From contig NZ_JXQQ01000031.1 in NCBI RefSeq assembly GCF_000834655.1, positions 1 through 38,936 on the forward strand: DNA of 38,936 nucleotides, given 5' to 3'. This DNA is from Variovorax paradoxus (lineage in GTDB: Bacteria; Pseudomonadota; Gammaproteobacteria; Burkholderiales; Burkholderiaceae_C). The notes beneath the pieces were generated by a model, which was given only the letters and a program-made list of their open reading frames with translations, did no database searches and was not told the DNA's origin. The position numbers and the translations under genes are program-made. The first letter of the stretch is position 1; every line of letters starts with the position of its first letter. Of this stretch, positions 33,101 to 38,936 are shown piece after piece.

Positions 33101-34072
33101 CGGCGTCACCATGCGCCACGAGGCGAGGTTGTCCAGCGCCGTGCCCCAGAGCACGGCCTTCTTGCCGCCGGCATTCATCGCGACGTTGCCGCCGACGCAC
33201 GAGGCTTCGGCGGAAGTCGGGTCGACGGCGAACACGAAGCCCGCGCGCTCGGCCGCATCGGCCACGCGCTGCGTGACCACGCCGGCTTCGGTCCAGATCG
33301 TCGGCACGGGGTCGGCAAGGCCGGGCAGCGCGATGTGCTCGACCTCGGTCATCGCCTCGAGCTTCTCGGTGTTGATGACGACGCTGTTCCAGGTCAGCGG
33401 AATCGCGCCGCCGGTGTAGCCGGTGCCGCCTCCGCGCGGAATGATGGTCAGGCCCAGCTCGATGCAGCCCTTGACCAGGAGCGCCATCTCGGCCTCGGTG
33501 TCGGGGCACAGCACGACGAACGGGTACTCCACGCGCCAGTCGGTCGCATCGGTCACGTGCGACACGCGCGAGAGCCCGTCGAACTTGATGTTGTCCTTGG
33601 CGGTGAGCCGGCCCAGCACGCGCGTGGCCTTGCGGCGCAGCGCCGCGACGTCGCGGAACTTGGTGTCGAAGGCAGCAACCGCATCGCCGACCAGCGCAGT
33701 CAGCTCGCCGACCAGCTGGTCGCGCGGCATGTCGCTGTCGGGGGTGCGGCGCTTCTGGACTTCGGCGAGCCGGTGGCGCAGGGCCTCGACCAGCTGGCCG
33801 CGTCGGCGCGGGTTGTCCAGCAGGTCGTCGACGAGGTAGGGGTTGCGCTGCACCACCCAGATATCGCCCAGCACCTCGTAGAGCATGCGCGCCGATCGGC
33901 CGGTGCGGCGCTCGGCGCGCAGGGTCTGCAGCAGTTCCCAGCCGCGTTCGCCCAGCAGGCGAATCACGATCTCGCGATCGGAGAAGCTGGTGTAGTTGTA
34001 CGGGATCTCGCGCAGTCGGACAGGCTCTGCGGCCTGTGCCAACAGCGTGTTCAACGCGGTCGGAGCATTCAT
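30194..34072 (-). CDS. Giant FAD/Fe-S oxidoreductase (DUF3683–FAD-oxidase–CCG domains)
   Basis: A 1292-residue cytoplasmic or membrane-associated dehydrogenase related to D-lactate/glycolate oxidases. The N-terminal DUF3683 region (about 1-165) is followed by a FAD_binding_4 domain (about 180-330, [13 protein letters not shown] and [15 protein letters not shown]), a FAD-oxidase C-terminal domain (about 560-790, [14 protein letters not shown]), two 4Fe-4S sites (about 818-830, [11 protein letters not shown], and about 880-892, [12 protein letters not shown]), and two CCG domains (about 1032-1085 and 1107-1290, with [30 protein letters not shown]). It joins in one chain what GlcD/GlcF-type systems split in two. 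Substrate is unknown, likely a 2-hydroxy acid, feeding quinones. No subunit genes are adjacent. Confidence 0.9.
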   Translation of the reverse strand: MNAPTALNTLLAQAAEPVRLREIPYNYTSFSDREIVIRLLGERGWELLQTLRAERRTGRSARMLYEVLGDIWVVQRNPYLVDDLLDNPRRRGQLVEALRHRLAEVQKRRTPDSDMPRDQLVGELTALVGDAVAAFDTKFRDVAALRRKATRVLGRLTAKDNIKFDGLSRVSHVTDATDWRVEYPFVVLCPDTEAEMALLVKGCIELGLTIIPRGGGTGYTGGAIPLTWNSVVINTEKLEAMTEVEHIALPGLADPVPTIWTEAGVVTQRVADAAERAGFVFAVDPTSAEASCVGGNVAMNAGGKKAVLWGTALDNLASWRMVTPEAEWLEVTRIGHNLGKIHDAESALFELQYFAADGKTKLRTERLDIPGRTFRKEGLGKDVTDKFLSGLPGIQKEGCDGLITSCRWVVHKMPSHTRTVCLEFFGNAKDAVPSIVEIKDFMFAEQKRSGVLLAGLEHLDDRYLKAVGYATKSKKHGGLPKMVLFGDIAGDDADAVARVTSEVVRIANSRSGEGFIAISPEARKKFWLDRKRTAAISKHTNAFKINEDVVIPLPRMAEYSDGIERINIELSLQNKLALTDELETFLTRGNLPLGKTDDAHEIPAAELLEDRVAQAVALVHEVRALWAGWLQNVDSLFPQLQDHSLRASWKTQLRQPLQEIFSGAEFAPILAECTAIHKRVLKGRVWVALHMHAGDGNVHTNIPVNSDNYDMLQTAHAAVVRIMALARSLDGVISGEHGIGITKLEFLSDEELRPFTEYKARVDPEGRFNKGKLLRAPAGEAVTLHADLTNAYTPSFGLMGHESLIMQQSDIGAIADSVKDCLRCGKCKPVCATHVPRANLLYSPRNKILATSLLVEAFLYEEQTRRGISIKHWEEFEDVADHCTVCHKCLTPCPVKIDFGDVSMNMRNLLRKMGQKSFRPGNAAAMFFLNATNPQTIKAVRAGMVGIGFKAQRLANDLLRGLAKKQTSAPPATLGPAPVKEQVIHFINKKMPGNLPKKTARALLDIEDADYVPIIRDPKATTSETEAVFYFPGCGSERLFSQVGLATQAMLWHAGVQTVLPPGYLCCGYPQRGSGQFDKAEKMITDNRVLFHRVANTLNYLDIKTVVVSCGTCYDQLQGYQFDKIFPGCRIIDIHEYLLEKGITLADAGGGGYLYHDPCHSPMKLQDPMKTVKALVGDNVLKNDRCCGESGTLGVSRPDISTQIRFRKEEELKKGEAALRDAGQVGAKDNVKVLTSCPSCLQGLSRYGNDLNNGLLEADYIVVEMANKILGDDWMPKYVAAANQGGIERVLV

Positions 34073-34122
34073 CGGGTGGGGCCCTTGGCCAGGCGCTGCG
34101 CGCCCATGTAGCCGGGGGATGG

Positions 34123-34128
34123 ATTTTA
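34123..34128 (-). promoter_or_regulatory. Possible -10 element for the giant oxidoreductase
   Basis: TAAAAT on the minus strand lies 51 bases before the ATG at 34072; a fitting -35 is not seen. The 179-base gap to serA also holds a GTGCT-AGA-AGCAC hairpin at 34173-34185. Confidence 0.3.
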
Positions 34129-34156
34129 GGGCAGGCCTTGGGGTCTTGCCTCGTGA

Positions 34157-34174
34157 CCTTGCCCTTGCCCTTGT
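34157..34174. repeat. Short tandem hexamer repeat
   Basis: Three near-identical units CCTTGC-CCTTGC-CCTTGT lie between serA and the oxidoreductase gene. The run is too short to be a clear phase-variation tract and is outside any coding frame. Confidence 0.5.
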
Positions 34175-34251
34175 GCTAGAAGCACCCGCCCCGCCGATCC
34201 GCCTGGCCGCCGAAGGTCACGGCACCCGTCGCAGAGCGCCGGCTCAGAGGC

Positions 34252-35484
34252 TCAGAACAGCACGCGGCTGCGGATCGTCCCGTTCACCTTCGCCAGCTTT
34301 TCCAGCGCCAGATCGGACGAGGCGGCGTCGATGTCCGTCACCACGTACCCGACCTTCTCGTTCGTCTGCAGGAACTGGGAGGAGATGTTGATGTTGTTGT
34401 CCGAGAAGATCTTGTTGATCTCCGACAACACGCCCGGCACGTTCCGGTGGATGTGCAGCAGCCGGTGCTTGCCCGGGTGCGCGGGCAGCGCCACCTCGGG
34501 GAAATTGACCGACGAGGTCGAGGTGCCGTTGTCGCTGTACTTCACCAGCTTCTCGGCCACTTCGAGCCCGATGTTGGCCTGCGCCTCCATCGTCGAGCCG
34601 CCGATGTGCGGCGTGAGGATCACGTTGTCCAGGCCCCGCAGGGGCGACTGGAACTCGTCCTTGTTGCTGCGCGGCTCCACCGGGAACACGTCGATCGCGG
34701 CTCCCAGGAGCTTCTTTTCCTTCAGCGCGCCGGCCAGCGCGTCGATCTCGACCACGGTGCCGCGCGAGGCGTTGATGAGGATCGAACCCGGCTTCATCGC
34801 AGCGATCTCGGCCGCGCCGATCATCCACTGCGTGGCCTGCGTCTCGGGCACGTGCAGCGTCACGATGTCGCTTTGCCCCAGCAACTGGTGCAGGTCGCGC
34901 ACCTGGCGCGCGTTGCCCAGCGGCAGCTTGGTGACCACGTCGAAGAACGCCACGTGCATGCCCAGCGCCTCGGCCAGCACCGACAGCTGCGCGCCGATCG
35001 AGCCGTAGCCCACGATGCCCAGCGTCTTGCCGCGGATCTCGAAGGCGTTGTCGGCCGACTTGAGCCAGCCGCCGCGGTGCGCGACCGCGCTTTTTTCGGG
35101 CACGCCGCGCAGGAGCAGGATGGCTTCGGCCAGCACCAGCTCGGCCACAGAGCGCGTGTTCGAATAGGGAGCGTTGAACACCGCCACGCCATGTTCGCGG
35201 GCCGCTTCCAGGTCGACCTGGTTGGTGCCGATGCAGAAGCACCCGGCGGCCACCAGCTTGTGGGCTGCGGCAAACACTTCGGCCGTCAGCTGCGTGCGCG
35301 AGCGGATGCCCAGGAAGTGAACGTCGGCGATCTTCGCCTTCAGTTCGGCGTCGGGCAAGGCACCCGGCAGCGACTCGATGTTGGTGTAGCCGGCGGCGCG
35401 CAGCACCTCCACGGCCGAGGGGTGGATGCCCTCGAGCAAGAGGAACTTGATCCTGCTTTTGTCGAGGGAGGTTTTGCTGCTCAT
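34252..35484 (-). CDS. serA: D-3-phosphoglycerate dehydrogenase SerA
   Basis: SerA oxidises 3-phosphoglycerate to phosphohydroxypyruvate, the first step of serine synthesis. From the ATG at 35484 it has 410 residues, identical in length to the E. coli enzyme. It has the NAD loop GIVGYGSIGAQ (about 155-165), NASRGTVVEI (catalytic Arg region), PHIGGST with the catalytic histidine, and a C-terminal ACT domain (about 338-410, RNVPGVLSEINKIFSDNNIN) for serine feedback. The open frame continues upstream to 35961 but overlaps ugpB and is not SerA-like. It is divergent from ugpB; a 10-bp palindrome ATGCTAGCAT (35543-35552) lies in the gap. Confidence 0.97.
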   Translation of the reverse strand: MSSKTSLDKSRIKFLLLEGIHPSAVEVLRAAGYTNIESLPGALPDAELKAKIADVHFLGIRSRTQLTAEVFAAAHKLVAAGCFCIGTNQVDLEAAREHGVAVFNAPYSNTRSVAELVLAEAILLLRGVPEKSAVAHRGGWLKSADNAFEIRGKTLGIVGYGSIGAQLSVLAEALGMHVAFFDVVTKLPLGNARQVRDLHQLLGQSDIVTLHVPETQATQWMIGAAEIAAMKPGSILINASRGTVVEIDALAGALKEKKLLGAAIDVFPVEPRSNKDEFQSPLRGLDNVILTPHIGGSTMEAQANIGLEVAEKLVKYSDNGTSTSSVNFPEVALPAHPGKHRLLHIHRNVPGVLSEINKIFSDNNINISSQFLQTNEKVGYVVTDIDAASSDLALEKLAKVNGTIRSRVLF

Positions 35485-35673
35485 GGCGGTCTCGCAAAGG
35501 GCCCTGGCCGTGGCGACAAGCTGGGCCAAAAAAGGGAGGGCGATGCTAGCATGGTGCGGCGCAGCATGCAGGGCCGCAACCCGCGCCGGGCTTGGTCTCA
35601 AAGGGGTTTCCCCGATTGGAAGATGACAGCGGTCCGTGCGCCAATGTGACGCGGCTGTGTCATCCACATGCCC

Positions 35674-35679
35674 TAGCAT
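35674..35679 (+). promoter_or_regulatory. Possible -10 element and Pho-like half-sites for ugpB
   Basis: TAGCAT lies 31 bases before the ugpB ATG. Upstream are TGTGAC (35645-35650) and TGTGTC (35656-35661) at an 11-base period, and an exact inverted Pho half-site ATGACAG at 35623-35629. None forms a full Pho box. In E. coli ugp is PhoB-activated, which makes the region worth testing. Confidence 0.25.
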
Positions 35680-35710
35680 CCGCGCTTTCATTTTCCCTTC
35701 AGGAGTCTTC

Positions 35711-37024
35711 ATGCGATTCAAGACGCTCGCGCTGGCATCGGCGTTGGCCGCGACCACGCTGTTCAACGTGGCACAAGCCCAGACCGAGATCCAGTGGTGG
35801 CATTCCATGACCGCCGTCAACAACGAGTGGGTCAACGACCTGGCCAAGCAGTTCAACGAGAGCCAGAAGGAATACAAGATCGTGCCGACCTTCAAGGGCA
35901 CGTACGACGAATCGATGACGGCTTCCATCGCGGCGTTCCGCTCGGGCAACGCACCGCACATCCTTCAGGTGTTCGAGGTGGGCACCGCCACCATGATGGC
36001 CAGCAAGGGCGCGATCGTGCCGGTCGGCCAGGTCATGAAGGACGCGGGCGAGAAGTTCGACCCGGCCGCCTACATTCCTGCCGTGGCCGGTTACTACACC
36101 GCCCCCAACGGCCAGATGCTGAGCTTCCCGTTCAACAGCTCCACCACCATCTTCTATTTCAACAAAGACGCGTTCAAGGCGGCCGGCCTGCCGACCGACA
36201 AGGCGCCATCGACCTGGCCCGAGGTGGTCGCGGCAGCGGCCAAGCTCAAGGCGAGCGGCCACAAGTGCCCGTTCACCACCGCCTGGCAGAACTGGACCCA
36301 GCTGGAGAGCTTCTCGGCCTGGCACAACGTGGAATTCGCGACCAAGGCCAACGGCCTGCAGGGCCTGGATACGCGCCTGAAGGTCAACTCGCCGCTGCAC
36401 CAGCGCCATGTGGAGAACCTGGCCAGCATGGCCAAGCAGGGTCTGTTCGTCTACAAGGGCCGCGGCAACGTGCCCGAGGCCTCGTTCGTCTCGGGCGAGT
36501 GCGCCATGATCAACACGTCGTCGGGCTTCTACGGCAATGTGGCCAAGAACGCCAAGTTCGCCTATGGCCTGGCACCCCTGCCCTACTACCCGGACGTGCC
36601 GGGTGCACCGCAGAACACCGTGATCGGCGGCGCAAGCCTCTGGGTCATGTCGGGCAAGAAGCCGGCCGAGTACAAGGGTGTGGCCAAGTTCTTCAGCTTC
36701 ATCTCGACGCCTGAAGTGCAGTCCGCCAGCCACAAGCGCACCGGCTACCTGCCGGTGACCACCGCCTCGTACAAGCTCACCGAGGACTCGGGCTTCTACA
36801 AGCAGAACCCCGGCACCGACGTGGCCGTCACGCAGATGATCCGCAAGGTCACCGACAAGAGCCGCGGCATTCGCTTGGGCAACTACGTGCAGATCCGCGC
36901 CATCGAGGACGAAGAGCTCGAACAGGTCTGGAACGGCAAGAAGACCGCCAAGGAAGCCCTGGACGCCATCGTCACGCGCGGCAACGAGCAGCTGGAACGC
37001 TTCCAGAAGGCGAACAAAAGCTAA
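35711..37024 (+). CDS. ugpB: sn-Glycerol-3-phosphate ABC transporter, binding protein UgpB
   Basis: The periplasmic substrate-binding protein of the Ugp system for glycerol-3-phosphate and glycerophosphodiesters. The 437-residue precursor has a signal peptide cleaved at AQA (about residue 23) before QTEIQWWHSM, the UgpB mature N-terminus. Family features include FNESQKEYKIVPTFKGTYDE, FPFNSSTTIFYFNKDAFKAAG and TSSGFYGNVAKNAKF. A strong AGGAG site lies 6 bases before the ATG at 35711, which starts with the signal peptide; an upstream in-frame ATG (35636) is not supported. First gene of the ugp operon. Confidence 0.96.
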   Translation: MRFKTLALASALAATTLFNVAQAQTEIQWWHSMTAVNNEWVNDLAKQFNESQKEYKIVPTFKGTYDESMTASIAAFRSGNAPHILQVFEVGTATMMASKGAIVPVGQVMKDAGEKFDPAAYIPAVAGYYTAPNGQMLSFPFNSSTTIFYFNKDAFKAAGLPTDKAPSTWPEVVAAAAKLKASGHKCPFTTAWQNWTQLESFSAWHNVEFATKANGLQGLDTRLKVNSPLHQRHVENLASMAKQGLFVYKGRGNVPEASFVSGECAMINTSSGFYGNVAKNAKFAYGLAPLPYYPDVPGAPQNTVIGGASLWVMSGKKPAEYKGVAKFFSFISTPEVQSASHKRTGYLPVTTASYKLTEDSGFYKQNPGTDVAVTQMIRKVTDKSRGIRLGNYVQIRAIEDEELEQVWNGKKTAKEALDAIVTRGNEQLERFQKANKS

Positions 37025-37032
37025 CGATTGAC

Positions 37033-37053
37033 GGCCGGGCCTTCGTGTCCGGC
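37033..37053 (+). promoter_or_regulatory. Hairpin after ugpB
   Basis: GCCGG (37033-37037) and CCGGC (37049-37053) form a 5-bp stem 8 bases past the ugpB stop, with TAATAT following. With the larger hairpin downstream it may protect the 3' end of the ugpB message. Confidence 0.4.
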
Positions 37054-37061
37054 TAATATCG

Positions 37062-37109
37062 CCCGCCCCCGTTCGCTCTTGCACAAGGGCGGGCCGGGCG
37101 GGATTTTTT
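37062..37109 (+). terminator. Intercistronic attenuator between ugpB and ugpA
   Basis: CCCGCCC (37062-37068) can pair with either of two GGGCGGG copies, at 37087-37093 or 37096-37102. The second abuts the tract ATTTTTTATT (T run 37104-37109). This is an intrinsic terminator, probably partial, that would make ugpB more abundant than the permease genes. Confidence 0.65.
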
Positions 37110-37122
37110 ATTCAGAGGGATC

Positions 37123-38004
37123 ATGGAAAAACGCGTTTTCTTTCGCTCGGGCTGGCTGCCCTGGCTGCTGTTGACGCCGCAGATGGCGGTGATCCTCGTG
37201 TTTTTCTTCTGGCCGGCGGCACAGGCCATCCTGCAGTCGCTGCAGCAGCAGGACGCATTCGGCACCTCGGTCGAATTCGTCGGGCTGCAGAACTTCAGGG
37301 AGCTGTTCCACGACCCAGCGTATGCCGAGTCGTTCAAGACCACCGCGGTCTTCTCGCTGCTGGTGGCCAGCATCGGCATCAGCCTGTCGCTGATGCTCGC
37401 GGTGTTCGCCGACCGCATCGTGCGCGGCGGCATGTTCTATAAGACGATGCTGATCCTGCCCTACGCCGTGGCGCCCGCCGTGGCCGCCGTGCTGTGGGTC
37501 TTCATGTTCTCGCCCTCGCTGGGCGTGGTGGCCTACGCGCTCGGCAAGCTCGGCATCAACTGGAACCACCTGCTCGACTCCGGCCATGCCATGACGCTCA
37601 TCGTCATGGCCTCGGTGTGGAAGCAGATCTCCTACAACTTCCTGTTCTTCCTGGCGGGGCTGCAGTCCATTCCGAAGTCGCTGATCGAGGCCGCGGCCAT
37701 CGACGGCGCGCGCCCGTGGCGCCGCTTCTGGACCGTGCAGTTCCCGCTCCTGTCGCCCACCACGTTCTTCCTCTTGGTGATCAACGTGGTCTACGCTTTC
37801 TTCGACACCTTCGCGATCGTCGATGCGGCCACGCAGGGCGGCCCGGGCAAGGACACGACCATCCTGGTCTACAAGGTCTACCACGACGGCTTCAAGGGCC
37901 TGGACCTGGGCGGCTCGGCCGCGCAGTCGGTGGTGCTGATGGTGATCGTGGTGGCGCTGACCGTCATCCAGTTCCGCTACGTCGAGAAGAAAGTGCAGTA
38001 CTGA
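37123..38004 (+). CDS. ugpA: Glycerol-3-phosphate ABC transporter permease UgpA
   Basis: A 293-residue inner-membrane permease with six predicted helices and the EAA loop [22 protein letters not shown] (about 189-210), which contacts the ATPase UgpC. It begins [20 protein letters not shown], typical for UgpA. A GAGGG site lies before the ATG at 37123. It lies 98 bases after ugpB behind an attenuator-like hairpin. Its stop TGA overlaps the ATG of a 15-codon reading frame that runs into ugpE. Confidence 0.96.
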   Translation: MEKRVFFRSGWLPWLLLTPQMAVILVFFFWPAAQAILQSLQQQDAFGTSVEFVGLQNFRELFHDPAYAESFKTTAVFSLLVASIGISLSLMLAVFADRIVRGGMFYKTMLILPYAVAPAVAAVLWVFMFSPSLGVVAYALGKLGINWNHLLDSGHAMTLIVMASVWKQISYNFLFFLAGLQSIPKSLIEAAAIDGARPWRRFWTVQFPLLSPTTFFLLVINVVYAFFDTFAIVDAATQGGPGKDTTILVYKVYHDGFKGLDLGGSAAQSVVLMVIVVALTVIQFRYVEKKVQY

Positions 38005-38051
38005 TGAAGCAGCAAGAAAAAATCGAACTGGGCGGAGCACGGCATGGTTGA
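38004..38051 (+). other. 15-codon reading frame bridging ugpA and ugpE
   Basis: An ATG overlapping the ugpA stop (TGATG, 38002-38006) opens a frame encoding [15 protein letters not shown] and ending at a TGA (38049-38051) just past the ugpE start (38044). It is in a different frame from ugpE. It may serve to carry ribosomes from ugpA to ugpE; it may equally be chance. Confidence 0.3.
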
Positions 38052-38895
38052 GAAGCGCGGCACCCAAGGCATCCTGGCCCACGTCATCATGATCCTGGGC
38101 GTCCTCATCGTCGCCTTCCCGCTCTACCTGGCGTTCGTGGCGTCCACGCACACCGCCCAGGAGATCGTGCAGGCGCCGATGCCGCTCCTGCCCGGCTCCA
38201 ACATCGTCGACAGCTACAAGGGCGCGCTCTTCGGGCGCGAGAACAGCGCAGGCTCCAACGCCCCGGTGGCGCACATGATGTGGGTGAGCTTCGTGACTGC
38301 GATGGTGATCGCCATCGGCAAGATCACGATCTCGCTGCTGTCGGCCTTCGCCATCGTCTACTTCCGCTTTCCGTTCAAGAAGATCTGCTTCTGGGCCATC
38401 TTCGTGACGCTGATGCTGCCGGTGGAGGTGCGCATCCTGCCCACCTACAAGGTGCTCTCGGACCTGAACATGCTGAACACGTACGCGGGCCTCACGGTGC
38501 CGCTGATCGCGTCGGCCACGGCGACCTTCCTGTTCCGCCAGTTCTTCCTCACGGTGCCGGACGAGCTCACCGAGGCCTCGCGCATGGACGGCGCGAGCCC
38601 CATGCGCTTTTTCTTCGACGTGCTGCTGCCGCTCTCGAAGACCTCGATCGCGGCGCTGTTCGTGATCCAGTTCATCTACGGCTGGAACCAGTACCTCTGG
38701 CCGCTGCTGGCGACCACGAGCGAAGACATGTACCCCGTGGTGGTCGGCATCAAGCGAATGATCGCCGGCGGCGACGGGCAGAACGAATGGAACGTCGTGA
38801 TGGCCACCGCCATCCTCGCGATGCTGCCGCCCGCGCTGGTGGTGGTCTTGATGCAAAAGTGGTTCGTCAAGGGCCTTGTGGACACTGAAAAATAA
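38044..38895 (+). CDS. ugpE: Glycerol-3-phosphate ABC transporter permease UgpE
   Basis: A 283-residue permease, partner of UgpA, with six predicted helices and the EAA loop EASRMDGASPMRFFFDVLLPL (about 179-199). It begins MVEKRGTQGILAHVIMILGV. A GGCGGAG stretch at 38031-38037 can serve as the ribosome-binding site. Three bases separate its stop from the ugpC start, so translation is coupled. Confidence 0.96.
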   Translation: MVEKRGTQGILAHVIMILGVLIVAFPLYLAFVASTHTAQEIVQAPMPLLPGSNIVDSYKGALFGRENSAGSNAPVAHMMWVSFVTAMVIAIGKITISLLSAFAIVYFRFPFKKICFWAIFVTLMLPVEVRILPTYKVLSDLNMLNTYAGLTVPLIASATATFLFRQFFLTVPDELTEASRMDGASPMRFFFDVLLPLSKTSIAALFVIQFIYGWNQYLWPLLATTSEDMYPVVVGIKRMIAGGDGQNEWNVVMATAILAMLPPALVVVLMQKWFVKGLVDTEK

Positions 38896-38898
38896 GTT

Positions 38899-38936
38899 AT
38901 GGCTGCTCTTTCCCTACGCAACGTCCTCAAGCGCTA
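38899..38936 (+). CDS. ugpC: Glycerol-3-phosphate ABC transporter ATPase UgpC (5' end only)
   Basis: Only the first 12 complete codons and two bases are in the window: MAALSLRNVLKR, then TA, presumably tyrosine. This matches the N-terminus of UgpC-type ABC ATPases (MAALxLRNVxKxY). It starts 3 bases after ugpE. The rest of the gene lies beyond the window. Confidence 0.85.
   Translation, partial: MAALSLRNVLKR

Noticed and set aside
30593..34111. A plus-strand open frame of 1172 codons
   Set aside because: It mirrors the giant oxidoreductase on the other strand, is His/Val/Arg/Gln-rich and has no domain; a codon-bias shadow.
35543..35552. Operator palindrome ATGCTAGCAT between serA and ugpB
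   Set aside because: A perfect 10-bp palindrome, but a single short copy with no known regulator match; mentioned only in the serA entry.
34252..35961. Extended 569-residue form of SerA
   Set aside because: The extra 159 residues overlap ugpB on the other strand and have no similarity to SerA; the ATG at 35484 gives the exact family length.
1..38936. CRISPR arrays, tRNA or rRNA genes, insertion sequences, integrase sites
   Set aside because: I looked for regularly spaced repeats, tRNA-like TTCGA arms with CCA ends, transposase motifs and terminal inverted repeats and found none convincing.

Overview
The window reads as a chromosomal segment of a high-GC betaproteobacterium of the order Burkholderiales, most likely Comamonadaceae and close to Variovorax. 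This rests on recognising gene families and gene orders by eye: a secB–gpsA block, a ubiE/ubiJ/ubiB block, a very large DUF3683-type flavo-iron-sulfur oxidoreductase, a ugpBAEC uptake operon, and short GCTAT-type palindromes between genes. No database search was run. Nearly all of it is core metabolism. I see no rRNA, tRNA, insertion sequence, prophage or CRISPR array, and no stretch over 300 bases lacks a gene. The longest gaps are 9660-9897, 35485-35710 and 12399-12606.

Layout. 0.1-4.4 kb (minus): rhodanese – grxC – secB – gpsA – nadC – nadA. 4.5-7.65 kb (plus): gpmA, the S41 protease ctpA and a MoeB-type activating enzyme, then a convergent AsmA-family gene. 9.9-12.4 kb: a two-component group made of a stand-alone receiver, a NarL-type regulator and a CHASE3 histidine kinase. 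12.6-15.6 kb: an envelope and general-stress cluster (UPF0391 mini-protein, YqjD-, YqjE- and YqjK-like proteins, a ferritin-like protein, a BON lipoprotein, CsbD). 15.7-28.9 kb (minus): a long series of DUF971, ubiE, a Tim44-domain protein, ubiJ-like, ubiB, a sodium:solute symporter, then fmdB – DUF502 – aspS – nudB – an EEP-family phosphatase – folE – a BLUF photoreceptor, then eamA – DUF429. 29.0-35.5 kb: an orphan secreted protein (plus), then on the minus strand serA, the DUF3683 oxidoreductase and a HIT protein. 35.7 kb to the end (plus): ugpB, ugpA, ugpE and the first codons of ugpC.

How the parts fit. nadA and nadC are two of the three steps of de novo NAD synthesis; nadB is not in the window. 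folE and nudB are consecutive steps from GTP to dihydroneopterin monophosphate, and a blue-light sensor gene sits 2 bases after folE. ubiE, ubiJ and ubiB serve ubiquinone synthesis. ugpBAEC imports glycerol-3-phosphate or its diesters, and gpsA makes the same metabolite internally.

I do not see a convincing wholly new system. The most interesting leads are the folE–BLUF coupling, the kinase and receivers beside the stress cluster with a possible ECF-type promoter, the control features inside the ugp operon, and the giant oxidoreductase coupled to a HIT protein.
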